Shown here piece after piece: positions 16,856 to 24,803 of a stretch of DNA of 64,000 nt. Positions within the stretch are counted from its first letter, which is position 1. Each line of letters opens with the position of its first letter. Source of the stretch: Gammaproteobacteria bacterium (GTDB taxonomy: Bacteria > Pseudomonadota > Gammaproteobacteria > Enterobacterales > Psychrobiaceae); the NCBI GenBank assembly GCA_013214945.1, contig JABSRT010000016.1:49677-113676 (forward strand), given 5' to 3'. Both the position numbers and the translations under genes were made by a program. Under the pieces are notes generated by a model. The model had not been told where the DNA came from. It saw only the letters and a program-made list of their open reading frames with translations, and did not search any database.

Positions 16856-17533
16856 ATGAATATATTACGTAAAAGTGACCTAGAACAAGGTGGGTTTTCC
16901 GGTATAAAAGAGCATCGTTTGGTGATGGATGAGCAAGTGTTTAAAGGTAGGGCGAATCCAGGTGTGTCACAGGGGCTCGGTCATTTTGTCTATTTAGCTG
17001 ACGCTCAATTTAACCCGATGGGGGAAACTGGTTTACATGACCACAAAGAGATCGACGTTATTTCTGTGATGGTTGATGGGCAGGTTACTCATGAGGGATC
17101 TTTAAAGCATGGGCAGTCGTTACTGGCTGGACAAGTACAGGCGCAACGAGCCGGCGGTGAAGGTTTTTCACATAATGAAATAAATCCAGATCAAGCTAAA
17201 AATAGAATGATTCAGCTATGGGTCTTACCCGAACAGGCTGGGCAGTGCGCAGATTATAAATTATATTCATTACCAAGCGACGGATTAACTCGGATTTATG
17301 GTGGGGCAGACAATCTAGGTGCCACTTTTTCCAGTAACACTCTAATCGATGTTGGTTACTTAAAGGCTGGTAAAAGCGTGAATTTGGACCAAAGGTTTGT
17401 GATGTATCTAGCGCAAGGCAGCGGCTTAGTCGATGGCGAAGTTGTTAGTGACGGCGACTTAATCAGTGGTGATTCGTTGGTGTTTGAAACCAATAGCCAA
17501 GTGATGGTCATTATAATCACTTTGCTTAATTAG
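16856..17533 (+). CDS. Pirin family protein (YhhW-like bicupin)
   Basis: A 225-residue bicupin. The N-terminal cupin has the metal-binding pattern GLHDHKEIDVISVMVDGQVTH, with two His and a Glu, and the pirin signature around AGGEGFSHNEINP (His plus Glu). The C-terminal cupin is shorter and lacks ligands, as usual. Family members include quercetin dioxygenases and redox sensors; the substrate is unknown. Start: ATG 16856 is preceded by AAAGG at 16843-16847; GTG 16847 in frame overlaps that site and is less likely. Confidence 0.85.
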   Translation: MNILRKSDLEQGGFSGIKEHRLVMDEQVFKGRANPGVSQGLGHFVYLADAQFNPMGETGLHDHKEIDVISVMVDGQVTHEGSLKHGQSLLAGQVQAQRAGGEGFSHNEINPDQAKNRMIQLWVLPEQAGQCADYKLYSLPSDGLTRIYGGADNLGATFSSNTLIDVGYLKAGKSVNLDQRFVMYLAQGSGLVDGEVVSDGDLISGDSLVFETNSQVMVIIITLLN

Positions 17534-17591
17534 CTATGCTGACTCGGTAATTACTTCAACGACCTTTCATCGCACTAATAAGTGAAGGCAA

Positions 17592-17616
17592 AGCCACTCG
17601 TGGAAATTGAGTGGCT
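17592..17616. terminator. Hairpin between convergent pirin and RidA genes
   Basis: AGCCACTC and GAGTGGCT form an 8-bp stem around nine bases in the 102-bp convergent gap. There is no T-run on the plus side, so this is a weak call. Confidence 0.4.
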
Positions 17617-17635
17617 GTGGCAGTAAAAGCGCGAA

Positions 17636-17986
17636 TTATATCTCGGCTGCTACCACTGAAATTTCAACCAATAACTCTTCACGAGCCATGCTCGCTTGCA
17701 CACAAGCGCGAGCAGGCGCAAAACCTTGTGGTACCCAGCTATCCCATACGGCATTCATTTCAGCGAAATCGTCCATGGTTTTAACGTAGATAGTAGCTGA
17801 CAAGATGTGCTCTTTGTCACTGCCGGCTTGCGCAAGCAGATCTGTTACTTTTTCTAACATGCTTGAGGTTTGCTCGGTGATGTCTTTGGTTGAATCTTTA
17901 CAGACTTGGCCGCATAGGTAGACGGTGCCATTGTGCTTAACGATGCGGCTCATACGCTGGGCTGTTTCTAAACGTTCAATTTTCAT
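17636..17986 (-). CDS. RidA family (YjgF/YER057c/UK114) enamine/imine deaminase
   Basis: A 116-residue RidA-like protein. It hydrolyses reactive enamine/imine intermediates to 2-oxo acids and ammonia. The substrate-binding arginine lies in APARACVQA (Arg93) and the conserved glutamate in LLVEIS (Glu108), spaced 15 residues apart as in the family. It follows dadA on the same strand 181 bp downstream; DadA releases imino acids, so a functional pairing is natural. The intervening gap holds a direct repeat, so it may have its own promoter. Confidence 0.9.
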   Translation of the reverse strand: MKIERLETAQRMSRIVKHNGTVYLCGQVCKDSTKDITEQTSSMLEKVTDLLAQAGSDKEHILSATIYVKTMDDFAEMNAVWDSWVPQGFAPARACVQASMAREELLVEISVVAAEI

Positions 17987-18091
17987 GCTTGACCTTAAAA
18001 AGAGTAATGTTGCTAAGACGAAGTCGTCATTAGCGATGATTGATTCAATAATACGACTGTCGATTGTACAGCCTAATGCTTAAAACAGAAC

Positions 18092-18149
18092 TTAAAACCG
18101 TAATTAGAACAGTAGTTAAAAAATAGTTAAAACCGTAATGAGAACAGTG
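18092..18149. repeat. Imperfect direct repeat, two copies, between dadA and ridA
   Basis: TTAAAACCGTAATTAGAACAG at 18092 and TTAAAACCGTAATGAGAACA at 18127 are nearly identical, with period 35. They lie upstream of ridA and just after the dadA stop. They could be tandem binding sites or a local duplication. Confidence 0.5.
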
Positions 18150-18167
18150 CATAAATTATTCTATATT

Positions 18168-19424
18168 TTATGACTGATAACGCTCAATGCCTAAACCCTC
18201 GGTACTAATATCCGGAGTTTTCTCGCTCATGATGTCGCTTAAATACTTGGCGGAGCCAGTAGCCATGGTCCAACCTAAGGTGCCGTGTCCGGTATTAACA
18301 AATAAGTTCTCAACGTCGGTGCGGCCAATAATTGGCGTGCCATCGGGCGTCATCGGTCGTAATCCGGTCCAGTAATTGGCTTGCGACATATCGCCAGCCC
18401 CGGCAAATAAATCTTTTAACACAAAGTCGACATTGGCTTGACGCGATATCGGTAAATCAGTGTTAAAACCAGTTAGCTCGGCGGTTCCACCAACTCGAAT
18501 GCTATTGTCGAAGCGAGTAACCGCGACCTTGTAAGTTTCGTCCATCACGGTTGAGACTGGGGCTAAACCGCTGTCAATAATCGGCACGGTTAATGAGTAA
18601 CCTTTGACCGGGTAAACCGGTAGTTTAATGCCTAATGGTTTGAGCAGCAGTGGAGAGTAGCTGCCTAACGCCATGACATAGCTGTCGGCCGTGAGCTCAC
18701 CTTGATCTGTTTGCACTGCTACAATTTTTTTATTATCAACGACGAGTTTTTCAATGGCGTGGTCAAATAAAAATGTAACGCCAATCTCTTGGCATTTTTT
18801 AGCTAATTCTTTGGTGAATTTATAACAGTCGCCGGTTTCATCATCGGGCAGGCGTAAGCCACCGACCAGCTTGTGCTCAACCTCGGCCAACGCGGGCTCG
18901 TAATTAATGCAACCAGCATTGTCTAATAATTGATAATTAACATTGCTTTGCTCAAGCGCTTTAATATCATTTTGCACTGCGATTAATTGTTTCTGCTGAC
19001 GAAAAACTTGCAAGGTACCTTGAGTTCGATGTTCGTAATTAAGTGATAACTCATCACGCAGGCTGCGTAAATTATCACGGCTATATTCAGCCAAACGTAA
19101 CATGCGGCCCTTATTTTTCTGATAACTTTGTTCGTTGCAGTTCAGCAATAACTTCATCATCCAACCATAGAGGTTAGCGTCGGCCAGTGGATTTATCCGC
19201 AGCGGTGACAAGTCTTGCAATAACCACTTAACAGCCTTGAGCGGCACACCCGGCCCAGCCCATGGACATGAATAACCCGGTGAAACTTGGCCAGCATTGG
19301 CAAAGCTGGTTTCTAAAGCCACATCGCTTTGGCGGTCAACCACGGTAACCTGATGTCCGGCTTGGGCTAAATACCAAGCGCTAGTAACACCGACCACACC
19401 CGATCCTAAGATTAATACTTTCAT
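18168..19424 (-). CDS. dadA: D-amino acid dehydrogenase, FAD-dependent
   Basis: Oxidises D-amino acids such as D-alanine to 2-oxo acid and ammonia, passing electrons to the respiratory chain at the inner membrane. The protein of about 418 residues starts with MKVLILGSGVVGVTSAWYLA (FAD dinucleotide fold), then SFANAGQVSPGYSCPWAGPG, and ends with the FAD-contact region PDGTPIIGRT...NTGHGTLGWTMA, all as in E. coli DadA. An in-frame ATG five codons upstream (19439) is possible, but family alignment favours 19424. The alanine racemase partner dadX is not adjacent. A divergent LysR gene suggests local control. Confidence 0.92.
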   Translation of the reverse strand: MKVLILGSGVVGVTSAWYLAQAGHQVTVVDRQSDVALETSFANAGQVSPGYSCPWAGPGVPLKAVKWLLQDLSPLRINPLADANLYGWMMKLLLNCNEQSYQKNKGRMLRLAEYSRDNLRSLRDELSLNYEHRTQGTLQVFRQQKQLIAVQNDIKALEQSNVNYQLLDNAGCINYEPALAEVEHKLVGGLRLPDDETGDCYKFTKELAKKCQEIGVTFLFDHAIEKLVVDNKKIVAVQTDQGELTADSYVMALGSYSPLLLKPLGIKLPVYPVKGYSLTVPIIDSGLAPVSTVMDETYKVAVTRFDNSIRVGGTAELTGFNTDLPISRQANVDFVLKDLFAGAGDMSQANYWTGLRPMTPDGTPIIGRTDVENLFVNTGHGTLGWTMATGSAKYLSDIMSEKTPDISTEGLGIERYQS

Positions 19425-19499
19425 TGCAAACTCATGCACGACTAAATAATGGCTCTGATTTTATTGATTTAGACTGACACAACAAGCAATGATTGCTAA

Positions 19500-19530
19500 C
19501 ATCAGCGTTAAGTTAAACTTAACGCTGATG
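19500..19530. promoter_or_regulatory. Perfect 31-bp palindrome between dadA and a divergent LysR gene
   Basis: CATCAGCGTTAAGTT, one central base, then the exact inverse AACTTAACGCTGATG. It lies 76 bp upstream of the dadA start and 58 bp upstream of the LysR start. Position between divergent genes favours an operator over a terminator, although the DNA or RNA could form a 15-bp hairpin. Confidence 0.65.
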
Positions 19531-19587
19531 TTAGGCTTAAGGCAAGGTTAACGCTTTTAGCTGAAATGAGAGAGTAATGAGACAGTA

Positions 19588-20523
19588 ATGAAATTAAATG
19601 GTCAAATTCTGGCGGCGCTGCGCACCTTTGAAGCCGCGGCATCATGTGGCAGTTTTACTAAGGCAGCCAAGCAGTTACATATAACGGCTGCCGCGGTTAG
19701 TCAGCAAATGGCTAATTTAGAATCGCAGCTTAAGTTATGCTTGTTCGAACGCCATTCTCGCGGTATTCGCCTGACACCTTGTGGTGAGCAGTTGTTGAAT
19801 ACGGTGCAACCAAGTTTAGATAATATCGCAGCCACCATCGATAAATTGCAAGTGAGCAACATCACGAGCAATCAGTTACGGATTAAATCAACCCCGTCTT
19901 TTGCTTATAAATGGCTAGTACCGCGTTTACAGCATTTTTATCAAGAATTCCCCGAAATTAAAATTCAAATTTTCGCCGACAGCGCCTTGGTTGATAAGGC
20001 GACCACTGATTATGATCTAGTGATTGATTTTGGCCCGATCCCATATCCTGGCAATGAAGCCGAGTTATTGTTAGCCGAGGCGCTTATTCCGGTGATGAGT
20101 CCGGCTTATGCGCAACAATTTAATTGGCACGATCCCAAGTGCTGGGCGCAGGTTAATTTATTACACGATGCGATGCCTTGGCTCGGGGCGAGCCCCGACA
20201 GTGAATGGCGTTATTGGTTTAATGCAATGGCGCTAGATAATAATGATAGTAGCCAAGGGCATTCATTTAACCGTACCGACTTGGCGATGGAAGCCGCGGC
20301 AGCAGGGCAGGGTGTGGCACTGGCCCGTCAGGCTTTGCTCGGCGATGATATAAGCAAAGGTAATTTAGTGGCACCTTTTGCGCCGATTAAGGCGGGATTT
20401 GGCTATTACTTATTGCAGGGTCGATCATCGAAAGTACAGTCTTCGTTGCACGCCATTGAGAGCTTTAAAGGCTGGATCCAACAACAAGTATTGCACTGGG
20501 AGCAGACCCAAAAAAACCACTAA
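19588..20523 (+). CDS. LysR-family regulator (GcvA-like), divergent from dadA
   Basis: A 311-residue LysR protein with N-terminal winged helix (SFTKAAKQLHITAAAVSQQM; LFERHSRGIRLTPCGEQLL) and a C-terminal effector domain. The Gly/Arg-rich wing and the DLAMEAAAAGQGVALARQAL segment are typical of the GcvA subgroup. The 148-bp divergent gap with the 31-bp palindrome suggests it controls dadA and itself, probably in response to an amino acid. Confidence 0.88.
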   Translation: MKLNGQILAALRTFEAAASCGSFTKAAKQLHITAAAVSQQMANLESQLKLCLFERHSRGIRLTPCGEQLLNTVQPSLDNIAATIDKLQVSNITSNQLRIKSTPSFAYKWLVPRLQHFYQEFPEIKIQIFADSALVDKATTDYDLVIDFGPIPYPGNEAELLLAEALIPVMSPAYAQQFNWHDPKCWAQVNLLHDAMPWLGASPDSEWRYWFNAMALDNNDSSQGHSFNRTDLAMEAAAAGQGVALARQALLGDDISKGNLVAPFAPIKAGFGYYLLQGRSSKVQSSLHAIESFKGWIQQQVLHWEQTQKNH

Positions 20524-20580
20524 ATAGCAGTGTTAGTGCTGATGCCATTTTTTACATTACATTGTCTGTTTTTCCAATAG

Positions 20581-21465
20581 TCAGGGCTGTAAAATCCAAT
20601 CGATTAATAACTGTAAATTCGGCGCTTTCAGCGATTTAGGTTGAACGACATAATAACTATTGCCAGAAGTGATGGTTAATGGATGTGGCGTAACTAACCG
20701 GCCCGCGGCTAAGTCTGCTTGTGCAAGCGTAACGTCGCCAATCGCAATGCCAAACCCTTGTACCGCGGCATTGACCGCCAAATCTAACGTGGCAAAATGT
20801 TGGTTGTGATCGGCCAACAATTCAGGACGTTGGGCTTGTTTTAGCCATAACATCCAATCACTTTTCTGCGGAGTGGCATGCAGCCAAGTTTTTGACTGCA
20901 GTTGATTGGTACTTAGTGGCGACTTTGCATCAGGCAATAAACTCGGGGCGCAAACCGGGGTTAAACGTTCCTCAAACAACAGCTGCGTTAACAATGATTT
21001 ATTTTGCGGCGCGGGGCCATAGCAGATTGCAGCATCAAAGGGCTCGGTCGCAAAGTTTACATTGTGCTTAATCGCCGATGTTAGCTCGACATCAATGTCA
21101 GGATAGTGCTGCTCAAACGCCATTAATTTAGGTAACAACCACGGCGTAATACAGCTAGGTGCCTTAAGTTTTATTTGTTGCTTGTCACTGCATATTTGCT
21201 CCACTGCCCGGTTGAGCAAGTTAAGTGCTTGCTCAATCAATGGCAATAATTCGTTGCCCTTGCTCGTTAACGTTAAACCTCTGGCGTGACGTTGAAATAA
21301 CCGAACCTTGAGCTGTTGTTCCAGCGACATAATTTGGCGGCTAATCGCGCCTTGAGTGACGTTTAATACTTGGGCGGCAGCGGTGAAATTAAGCAGCTCA
21401 GCCGTCACTAAAAAAGCCTGTAATTCTTTGGTTGATGGCAATCGTTTGATCATTGTGTGTCTCAC
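20581..21465 (-). CDS. LysR-family regulator (GcvA-like), divergent from hisC
   Basis: A 294-residue LysR protein with the HTH segment LNFTAAAQVLNVTQGAISRQ, wing LFQRHARGLTLTSKGNELL and the GcvA-type C-terminal motif DLAVNAAVQGFGIAIG. It is transcribed convergently with the neighbouring LysR gene and divergently from hisC and the binding protein, the obvious candidate targets. The start is ATG 21465; a second in-frame ATG (MIKRLPS) lies four codons in. Confidence 0.86.
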   Translation of the reverse strand: MRHTMIKRLPSTKELQAFLVTAELLNFTAAAQVLNVTQGAISRQIMSLEQQLKVRLFQRHARGLTLTSKGNELLPLIEQALNLLNRAVEQICSDKQQIKLKAPSCITPWLLPKLMAFEQHYPDIDVELTSAIKHNVNFATEPFDAAICYGPAPQNKSLLTQLLFEERLTPVCAPSLLPDAKSPLSTNQLQSKTWLHATPQKSDWMLWLKQAQRPELLADHNQHFATLDLAVNAAVQGFGIAIGDVTLAQADLAAGRLVTPHPLTITSGNSYYVVQPKSLKAPNLQLLIDWILQP

Positions 21466-21645
21466 TCCCTAGCTATGCGGTTTTGTCATGGCTAGTATGT
21501 CAATATTTCGATTCTAATTTCAATCCCGATTTGATTAAATCTAAAAATAAGATGATTTATAGGTTTTATATATCGCAAAAAGTGAATTAATATTCAAAAT
21601 ATCGCTATTTGTTAGATTATTTATTCAAGAACGTGGAGGTGAATT

Positions 21646-22731
21646 GTGAGTTCGTTAGCTAAAAAACTAGTGCCTGAGGTGGTAGAAAAACTCATACCAT
21701 ATCAATCGGCCCGCCGCATTGGTGGTCAGGGGCATTTATGGCTTAATGCCAATGAACTTGAGCATGGTCATCAGTACGGTCAACTATCGCAAGGGTGTAC
21801 CGACAACTATAATCGCTACCCAGACTTTTTGCCGCATCAACTGGCGGAGCAATATCAACGCTACTGTGAGCAAAGTGCCGGCGATTTAACTTGCGAAACC
21901 GTCGCAGTGCGTGGTGCCGATGAGGCGATTGATTTATTGATCCGAACTTTTTGTCAGCCGGGCAATGATCAAATTTTGATTTGCCCACCCACTTACGCGA
22001 TGTATGAATTTTGCGCCGACGCTTTTGCCGTAAAAACGGTTAAAGTTGCATTACTTGAAGATTTTCAGTTAGATGTCGCGGCAATAAAACCGCAGTTAGC
22101 CAAGTCGAGTTTATTGTTTTTGTGTTCGCCGAATAACCCGACCGGCAATTTAATTCATCAGCGCGATATTGTTGAGCTGCTCGAAGCGAGCAAAGATTCA
22201 ACGCTGGTGGTGGTTGATGAAGCGTATATTGAATTCTCGCCTGCCGATACCGTGCTGTCTTTGATGACGCAATACCCTAACTTAATTGTTATTCGCACGA
22301 TGTCGAAAGCATTCGGCCTAGCGTCGATTCGTTGTGGCTTTTTAATGGCGGCCCCGCAAGTGATGGCCTATGTCGCGCGTTTGATAGCCCCTTACCCTAT
22401 TGCAGATCCAACGGCGACTATTGCCTTGCAAGCATTGACAGAGCAAGCGGTGGTGCAAATGCAAGGCCATACCGAGCAGTTAGTTGAGGTTCGTGATTGG
22501 TTTAGCCAGCAGCTGCAGGAATTGCCGATAGTCGATGAGGTTTATCGCTCGGCAACCAACTTTGTATTGATAAGGTTTAATACCGACAGCAGTATTTATG
22601 ATTTCTTGTTAAGCAAGGGCATAGTAACGCGAAATCAGGCCCATGAAGGCAAACTTAAGCGTTGCGTCAGAATTTCAATCGGCACTAAAAGCAGCATGGT
22701 CGAAACGTTAACAGCGTTAAAAAGCTATTAA
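21646..22731 (+). CDS. hisC: Histidinol-phosphate aminotransferase, outside a his operon
   Basis: A PLP-dependent aminotransferase of 361 residues, close in length and sequence to E. coli HisC. Family landmarks: PYQSARRIGG and WLNANE at the start, RGADEAIDLLIR, CPPTYAMY, CSPNNPTGNLI, VVVDEAYIEF, and the PLP lysine in RTMSKAFGLASIRCGF. The start is GTG 21646 behind a very strong site GGAGGTGA. No other his genes flank it; instead a polar amino-acid-binding protein follows 48 bp downstream and a LysR gene is divergent. A role in broad transamination (histidine, tyrosine, phenylalanine) as well as histidine synthesis is possible. Confidence 0.85.
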   Translation: MSSLAKKLVPEVVEKLIPYQSARRIGGQGHLWLNANELEHGHQYGQLSQGCTDNYNRYPDFLPHQLAEQYQRYCEQSAGDLTCETVAVRGADEAIDLLIRTFCQPGNDQILICPPTYAMYEFCADAFAVKTVKVALLEDFQLDVAAIKPQLAKSSLLFLCSPNNPTGNLIHQRDIVELLEASKDSTLVVVDEAYIEFSPADTVLSLMTQYPNLIVIRTMSKAFGLASIRCGFLMAAPQVMAYVARLIAPYPIADPTATIALQALTEQAVVQMQGHTEQLVEVRDWFSQQLQELPIVDEVYRSATNFVLIRFNTDSSIYDFLLSKGIVTRNQAHEGKLKRCVRISIGTKSSMVETLTALKSY

Positions 22732-22779
22732 TAACAGCATCAGTAACAACAATAACAATATACTCAGAGGATTTTTATC

Positions 22780-23556
22780 ATGAAAAAATTACTTACTGTC
22801 GGCGTTTTAGTGGCGACTGCTTTATTTGGTACCGTGCAAGCGGGTGATGGAAAGGTCATTAAGTTAGCGTCAGACTTTACCTATCCACCGTTTAACTTTA
22901 AAGATGCATCGGGCACTCCGAGCGGCTTTGACATTGAAATTGCCGATGCTTTGTGTGCTCAGGCGCAGCTAAAGTGTAAATGGGTAACTCAAAGTTGGGA
23001 CGGTTTAATTCCGAGCTTATTGGCCCGTAAGTCGGATGTCATTATGGCGTCGATGCGGATAACCCAAGAGCGCAAGAAAAAAGTCTTGTTTAGTGATAAA
23101 TATTACCAAACGCCCGCACGTTTTATGACCGCGAAAAGTTCGGGCATCAGCATCGATAAAGCTGGCTTAACGGGAAAAACTATCGGTGTTCAAATTGGCA
23201 CAATCCATGATCGCTACGTGACCGATTTCTACGGTGATGTTGCTACGATTAAACGTTATACCGGACAAGATGAAGTGTATCTAGATTTTGAAAACGGACG
23301 CTTAGATGCCGTTTTTGGTAATTCTGACCAATTAGTATTGGCCTTTCTTGATTTAGAACGTGGTCAAAAATTTGCGTTAGCCGGAGAGGCGGTAACCGAC
23401 AAAGCTTATATTGGCGAAGGCACAGCGTTAGCGATGCGTTTGAATGACAAGAAGCTTAGCATGAAGTTTAATCAGGCGATTAAAGATATTCGTGCCAACG
23501 GTACTTACGACAAAATTGCAGCTAATTACTTTAGCTTTGATATTTACGGCGAGTAA
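22780..23556 (+). CDS. Periplasmic polar amino-acid-binding protein (HisJ/ArgT-like), orphan
   Basis: A 258-residue SBP_bac_3 protein with signal peptide (1-21, ending VQA). The core contains IKLASDFTYPPFNFKD, GFDIEIADALCAQ, DGLIPSLLARKSDVIMASM and GKTIGVQIGTIHDRY, as in lysine/arginine/ornithine- and histidine-binding proteins. It is probably cotranscribed with hisC. No permease or ATPase gene is nearby, so it must use a remote transporter or act as a sensor ligand carrier. It ends at a strong terminator. Confidence 0.88.
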   Translation: MKKLLTVGVLVATALFGTVQAGDGKVIKLASDFTYPPFNFKDASGTPSGFDIEIADALCAQAQLKCKWVTQSWDGLIPSLLARKSDVIMASMRITQERKKKVLFSDKYYQTPARFMTAKSSGISIDKAGLTGKTIGVQIGTIHDRYVTDFYGDVATIKRYTGQDEVYLDFENGRLDAVFGNSDQLVLAFLDLERGQKFALAGEAVTDKAYIGEGTALAMRLNDKKLSMKFNQAIKDIRANGTYDKIAANYFSFDIYGE

Positions 23557-23563
23557 CTCCCCC

Positions 23564-23600
23564 AAATGAGCTCTAGGCATAGTGCCTGAGCTCATTTTAT
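23564..23600 (+). terminator. Terminator after the amino-acid-binding protein
   Basis: ATGAGCTC-T-AGGCA pairs with TGCCT-GAGCTCAT around TAG, with one bulged base, followed by TTTTATT. It begins about 8 bp after the stop. Confidence 0.85.
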
Positions 23601-23923
23601 TCTAGTCAAATAATTCAGCTAACTCCTGCCATTGCCACTCAGTTAAGTTTTTGGCCCGCATAATAAATCCGGCGTCATAAAAAACTAATTCGACAGTTAT
23701 GATTACTTGAATAGATCGGTAATCAATGTATAAAAAACAGCCAGCATTTCAAACCACAATTTTGATATTTACAGGCACAATTTTTGATACTCTTTGTGTG
23801 CATATTGCTCAATAAAACGGTAATATCTTTAGTTATGCTATTTCACCTAGCAGCACTGAAACTTGAATTCTCAAATAGTTGGCTATATGTGATAGCTTTT
23901 TATATAAATGCATAGGCCGCAAC
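23601..23923. other. Intergenic region of about 320 bp, no convincing gene
   Basis: The minus strand has an open frame of about 47 codons ending near 23608 (reading ...LVFYDAGFIMRAKNLTEWQ...) but it is closed upstream by a TGA and has no start codon with a ribosome site. It may be a gene remnant. The rest is AT-rich and presumably carries the promoter of the next gene. Confidence 0.4.
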
Positions 23924-24688
23924 ATGTCTCAGTTGATCAAGAGCAAGTTAAATTACTTAATTGTTATCCTTTTTACTTTTGTTACATCAATAGTAATGGC
24001 AGAAACCGTTACCCAAGTAAGATTTTCAGGCGGTGCACCTTTAGATGCCTATCAACCAAGATTAATTGTACCGATATTGACTGAGGCGTTTAAAAGAAAC
24101 GGGATTAAATTTTCAGCCCAATATCATCCGAGTTTACGCTCTCTTAAAATGTCGAATTCAGGAGAAATGGACGGTCAATTACATCGGGTTTATAACTTTC
24201 ATCAAGTAAGTGCGGGAAAATATCCAAACCTGGTAAGAGTTGAGTCTAAGTTGCTTACTGTCTCGGTGGCTGTCTTTGCTAAAAAGAATATTAAGATTAA
24301 AAATTGGGATGATCTAAAAGGCTATACTGCGATTTATTATCGTGGCCGCAAGAATGTTGAATCACAGCTTAAAAGAGTGCTGCCAGTTGACAAAATTGGT
24401 CAAGCTACCACCGATAAGCAAGCATTTAGAGTATTATCGGTTGGCAGGGCCGACGTGGTTATTTCTGAAAGTACCCAAGGTAATAAAATCATAGCAGCGA
24501 ATCCTAAGTTAGCTGGCATTATTGAAGTTGTAAAGTTGGAAGAAACTGAAATATACGCATACATGCATAAAAAACATAAAGTTCTTGCACTGAAAATTGC
24601 CAAAACGATAGATAAAATGAAACAAGATGGCACTTTTTATAAAATCATTGATCAAGTTAACCGCAATTCATTCAATGATGATAATTAA
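23924..24688 (+). CDS. SBP_bac_3-like periplasmic protein, orphan
   Basis: A 254-residue protein starting at ATG 23924, with a signal peptide (hydrophobic LNYLIVILFTFVTSIVMA, cleavage after A). The mature part has the divergent binding-protein fold seen in many marine gammaproteobacterial proteins related to amino-acid-binding proteins: QVRFSGGAPLDAYQPRLIVP, SGEMDGQLHRVYNF, DDLKGYTAIYYRGRKNVES and GRADVVISESTQG. An in-frame TTG at 23879 would remove the signal sequence from the N-terminus, so it is disfavoured. No transporter genes are adjacent. It resembles the stand-alone modules fused in the giant kinase at the left edge. Ligand unknown. Confidence 0.8.
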   Translation: MSQLIKSKLNYLIVILFTFVTSIVMAETVTQVRFSGGAPLDAYQPRLIVPILTEAFKRNGIKFSAQYHPSLRSLKMSNSGEMDGQLHRVYNFHQVSAGKYPNLVRVESKLLTVSVAVFAKKNIKIKNWDDLKGYTAIYYRGRKNVESQLKRVLPVDKIGQATTDKQAFRVLSVGRADVVISESTQGNKIIAANPKLAGIIEVVKLEETEIYAYMHKKHKVLALKIAKTIDKMKQDGTFYKIIDQVNRNSFNDDN

Positions 24689-24781
24689 TAAGGTTGTAAT
24701 ACTACAACCGTCGTAATATCACCGCTCACATAAATCATTGCCACGCCGAAACCTTGTACTGTCAAAAATAACAATAATATT

Positions 24782-24803
24782 GTCAGTCAGTCAGTCAGTC
24801 AGT
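24782..24803. repeat. GTCA tetranucleotide microsatellite
   Basis: Five tandem GTCA copies plus GT. On the minus strand it directly follows the TAA stop of the acyltransferase-like gene, so length changes would alter only the 3-prime untranslated sequence, not the protein. Confidence 0.8.

Noticed and set aside
23601..23760. 47-codon minus-strand frame ending near 23608
   Set aside because: No start codon with a ribosome site and a TGA closes it upstream; possible remnant only.
24691..24708. Short hairpin GGTTGTA-TACAACC after the orphan binding protein
   Set aside because: A 7-bp stem without a T-run in AT-rich sequence; too weak to call a terminator.
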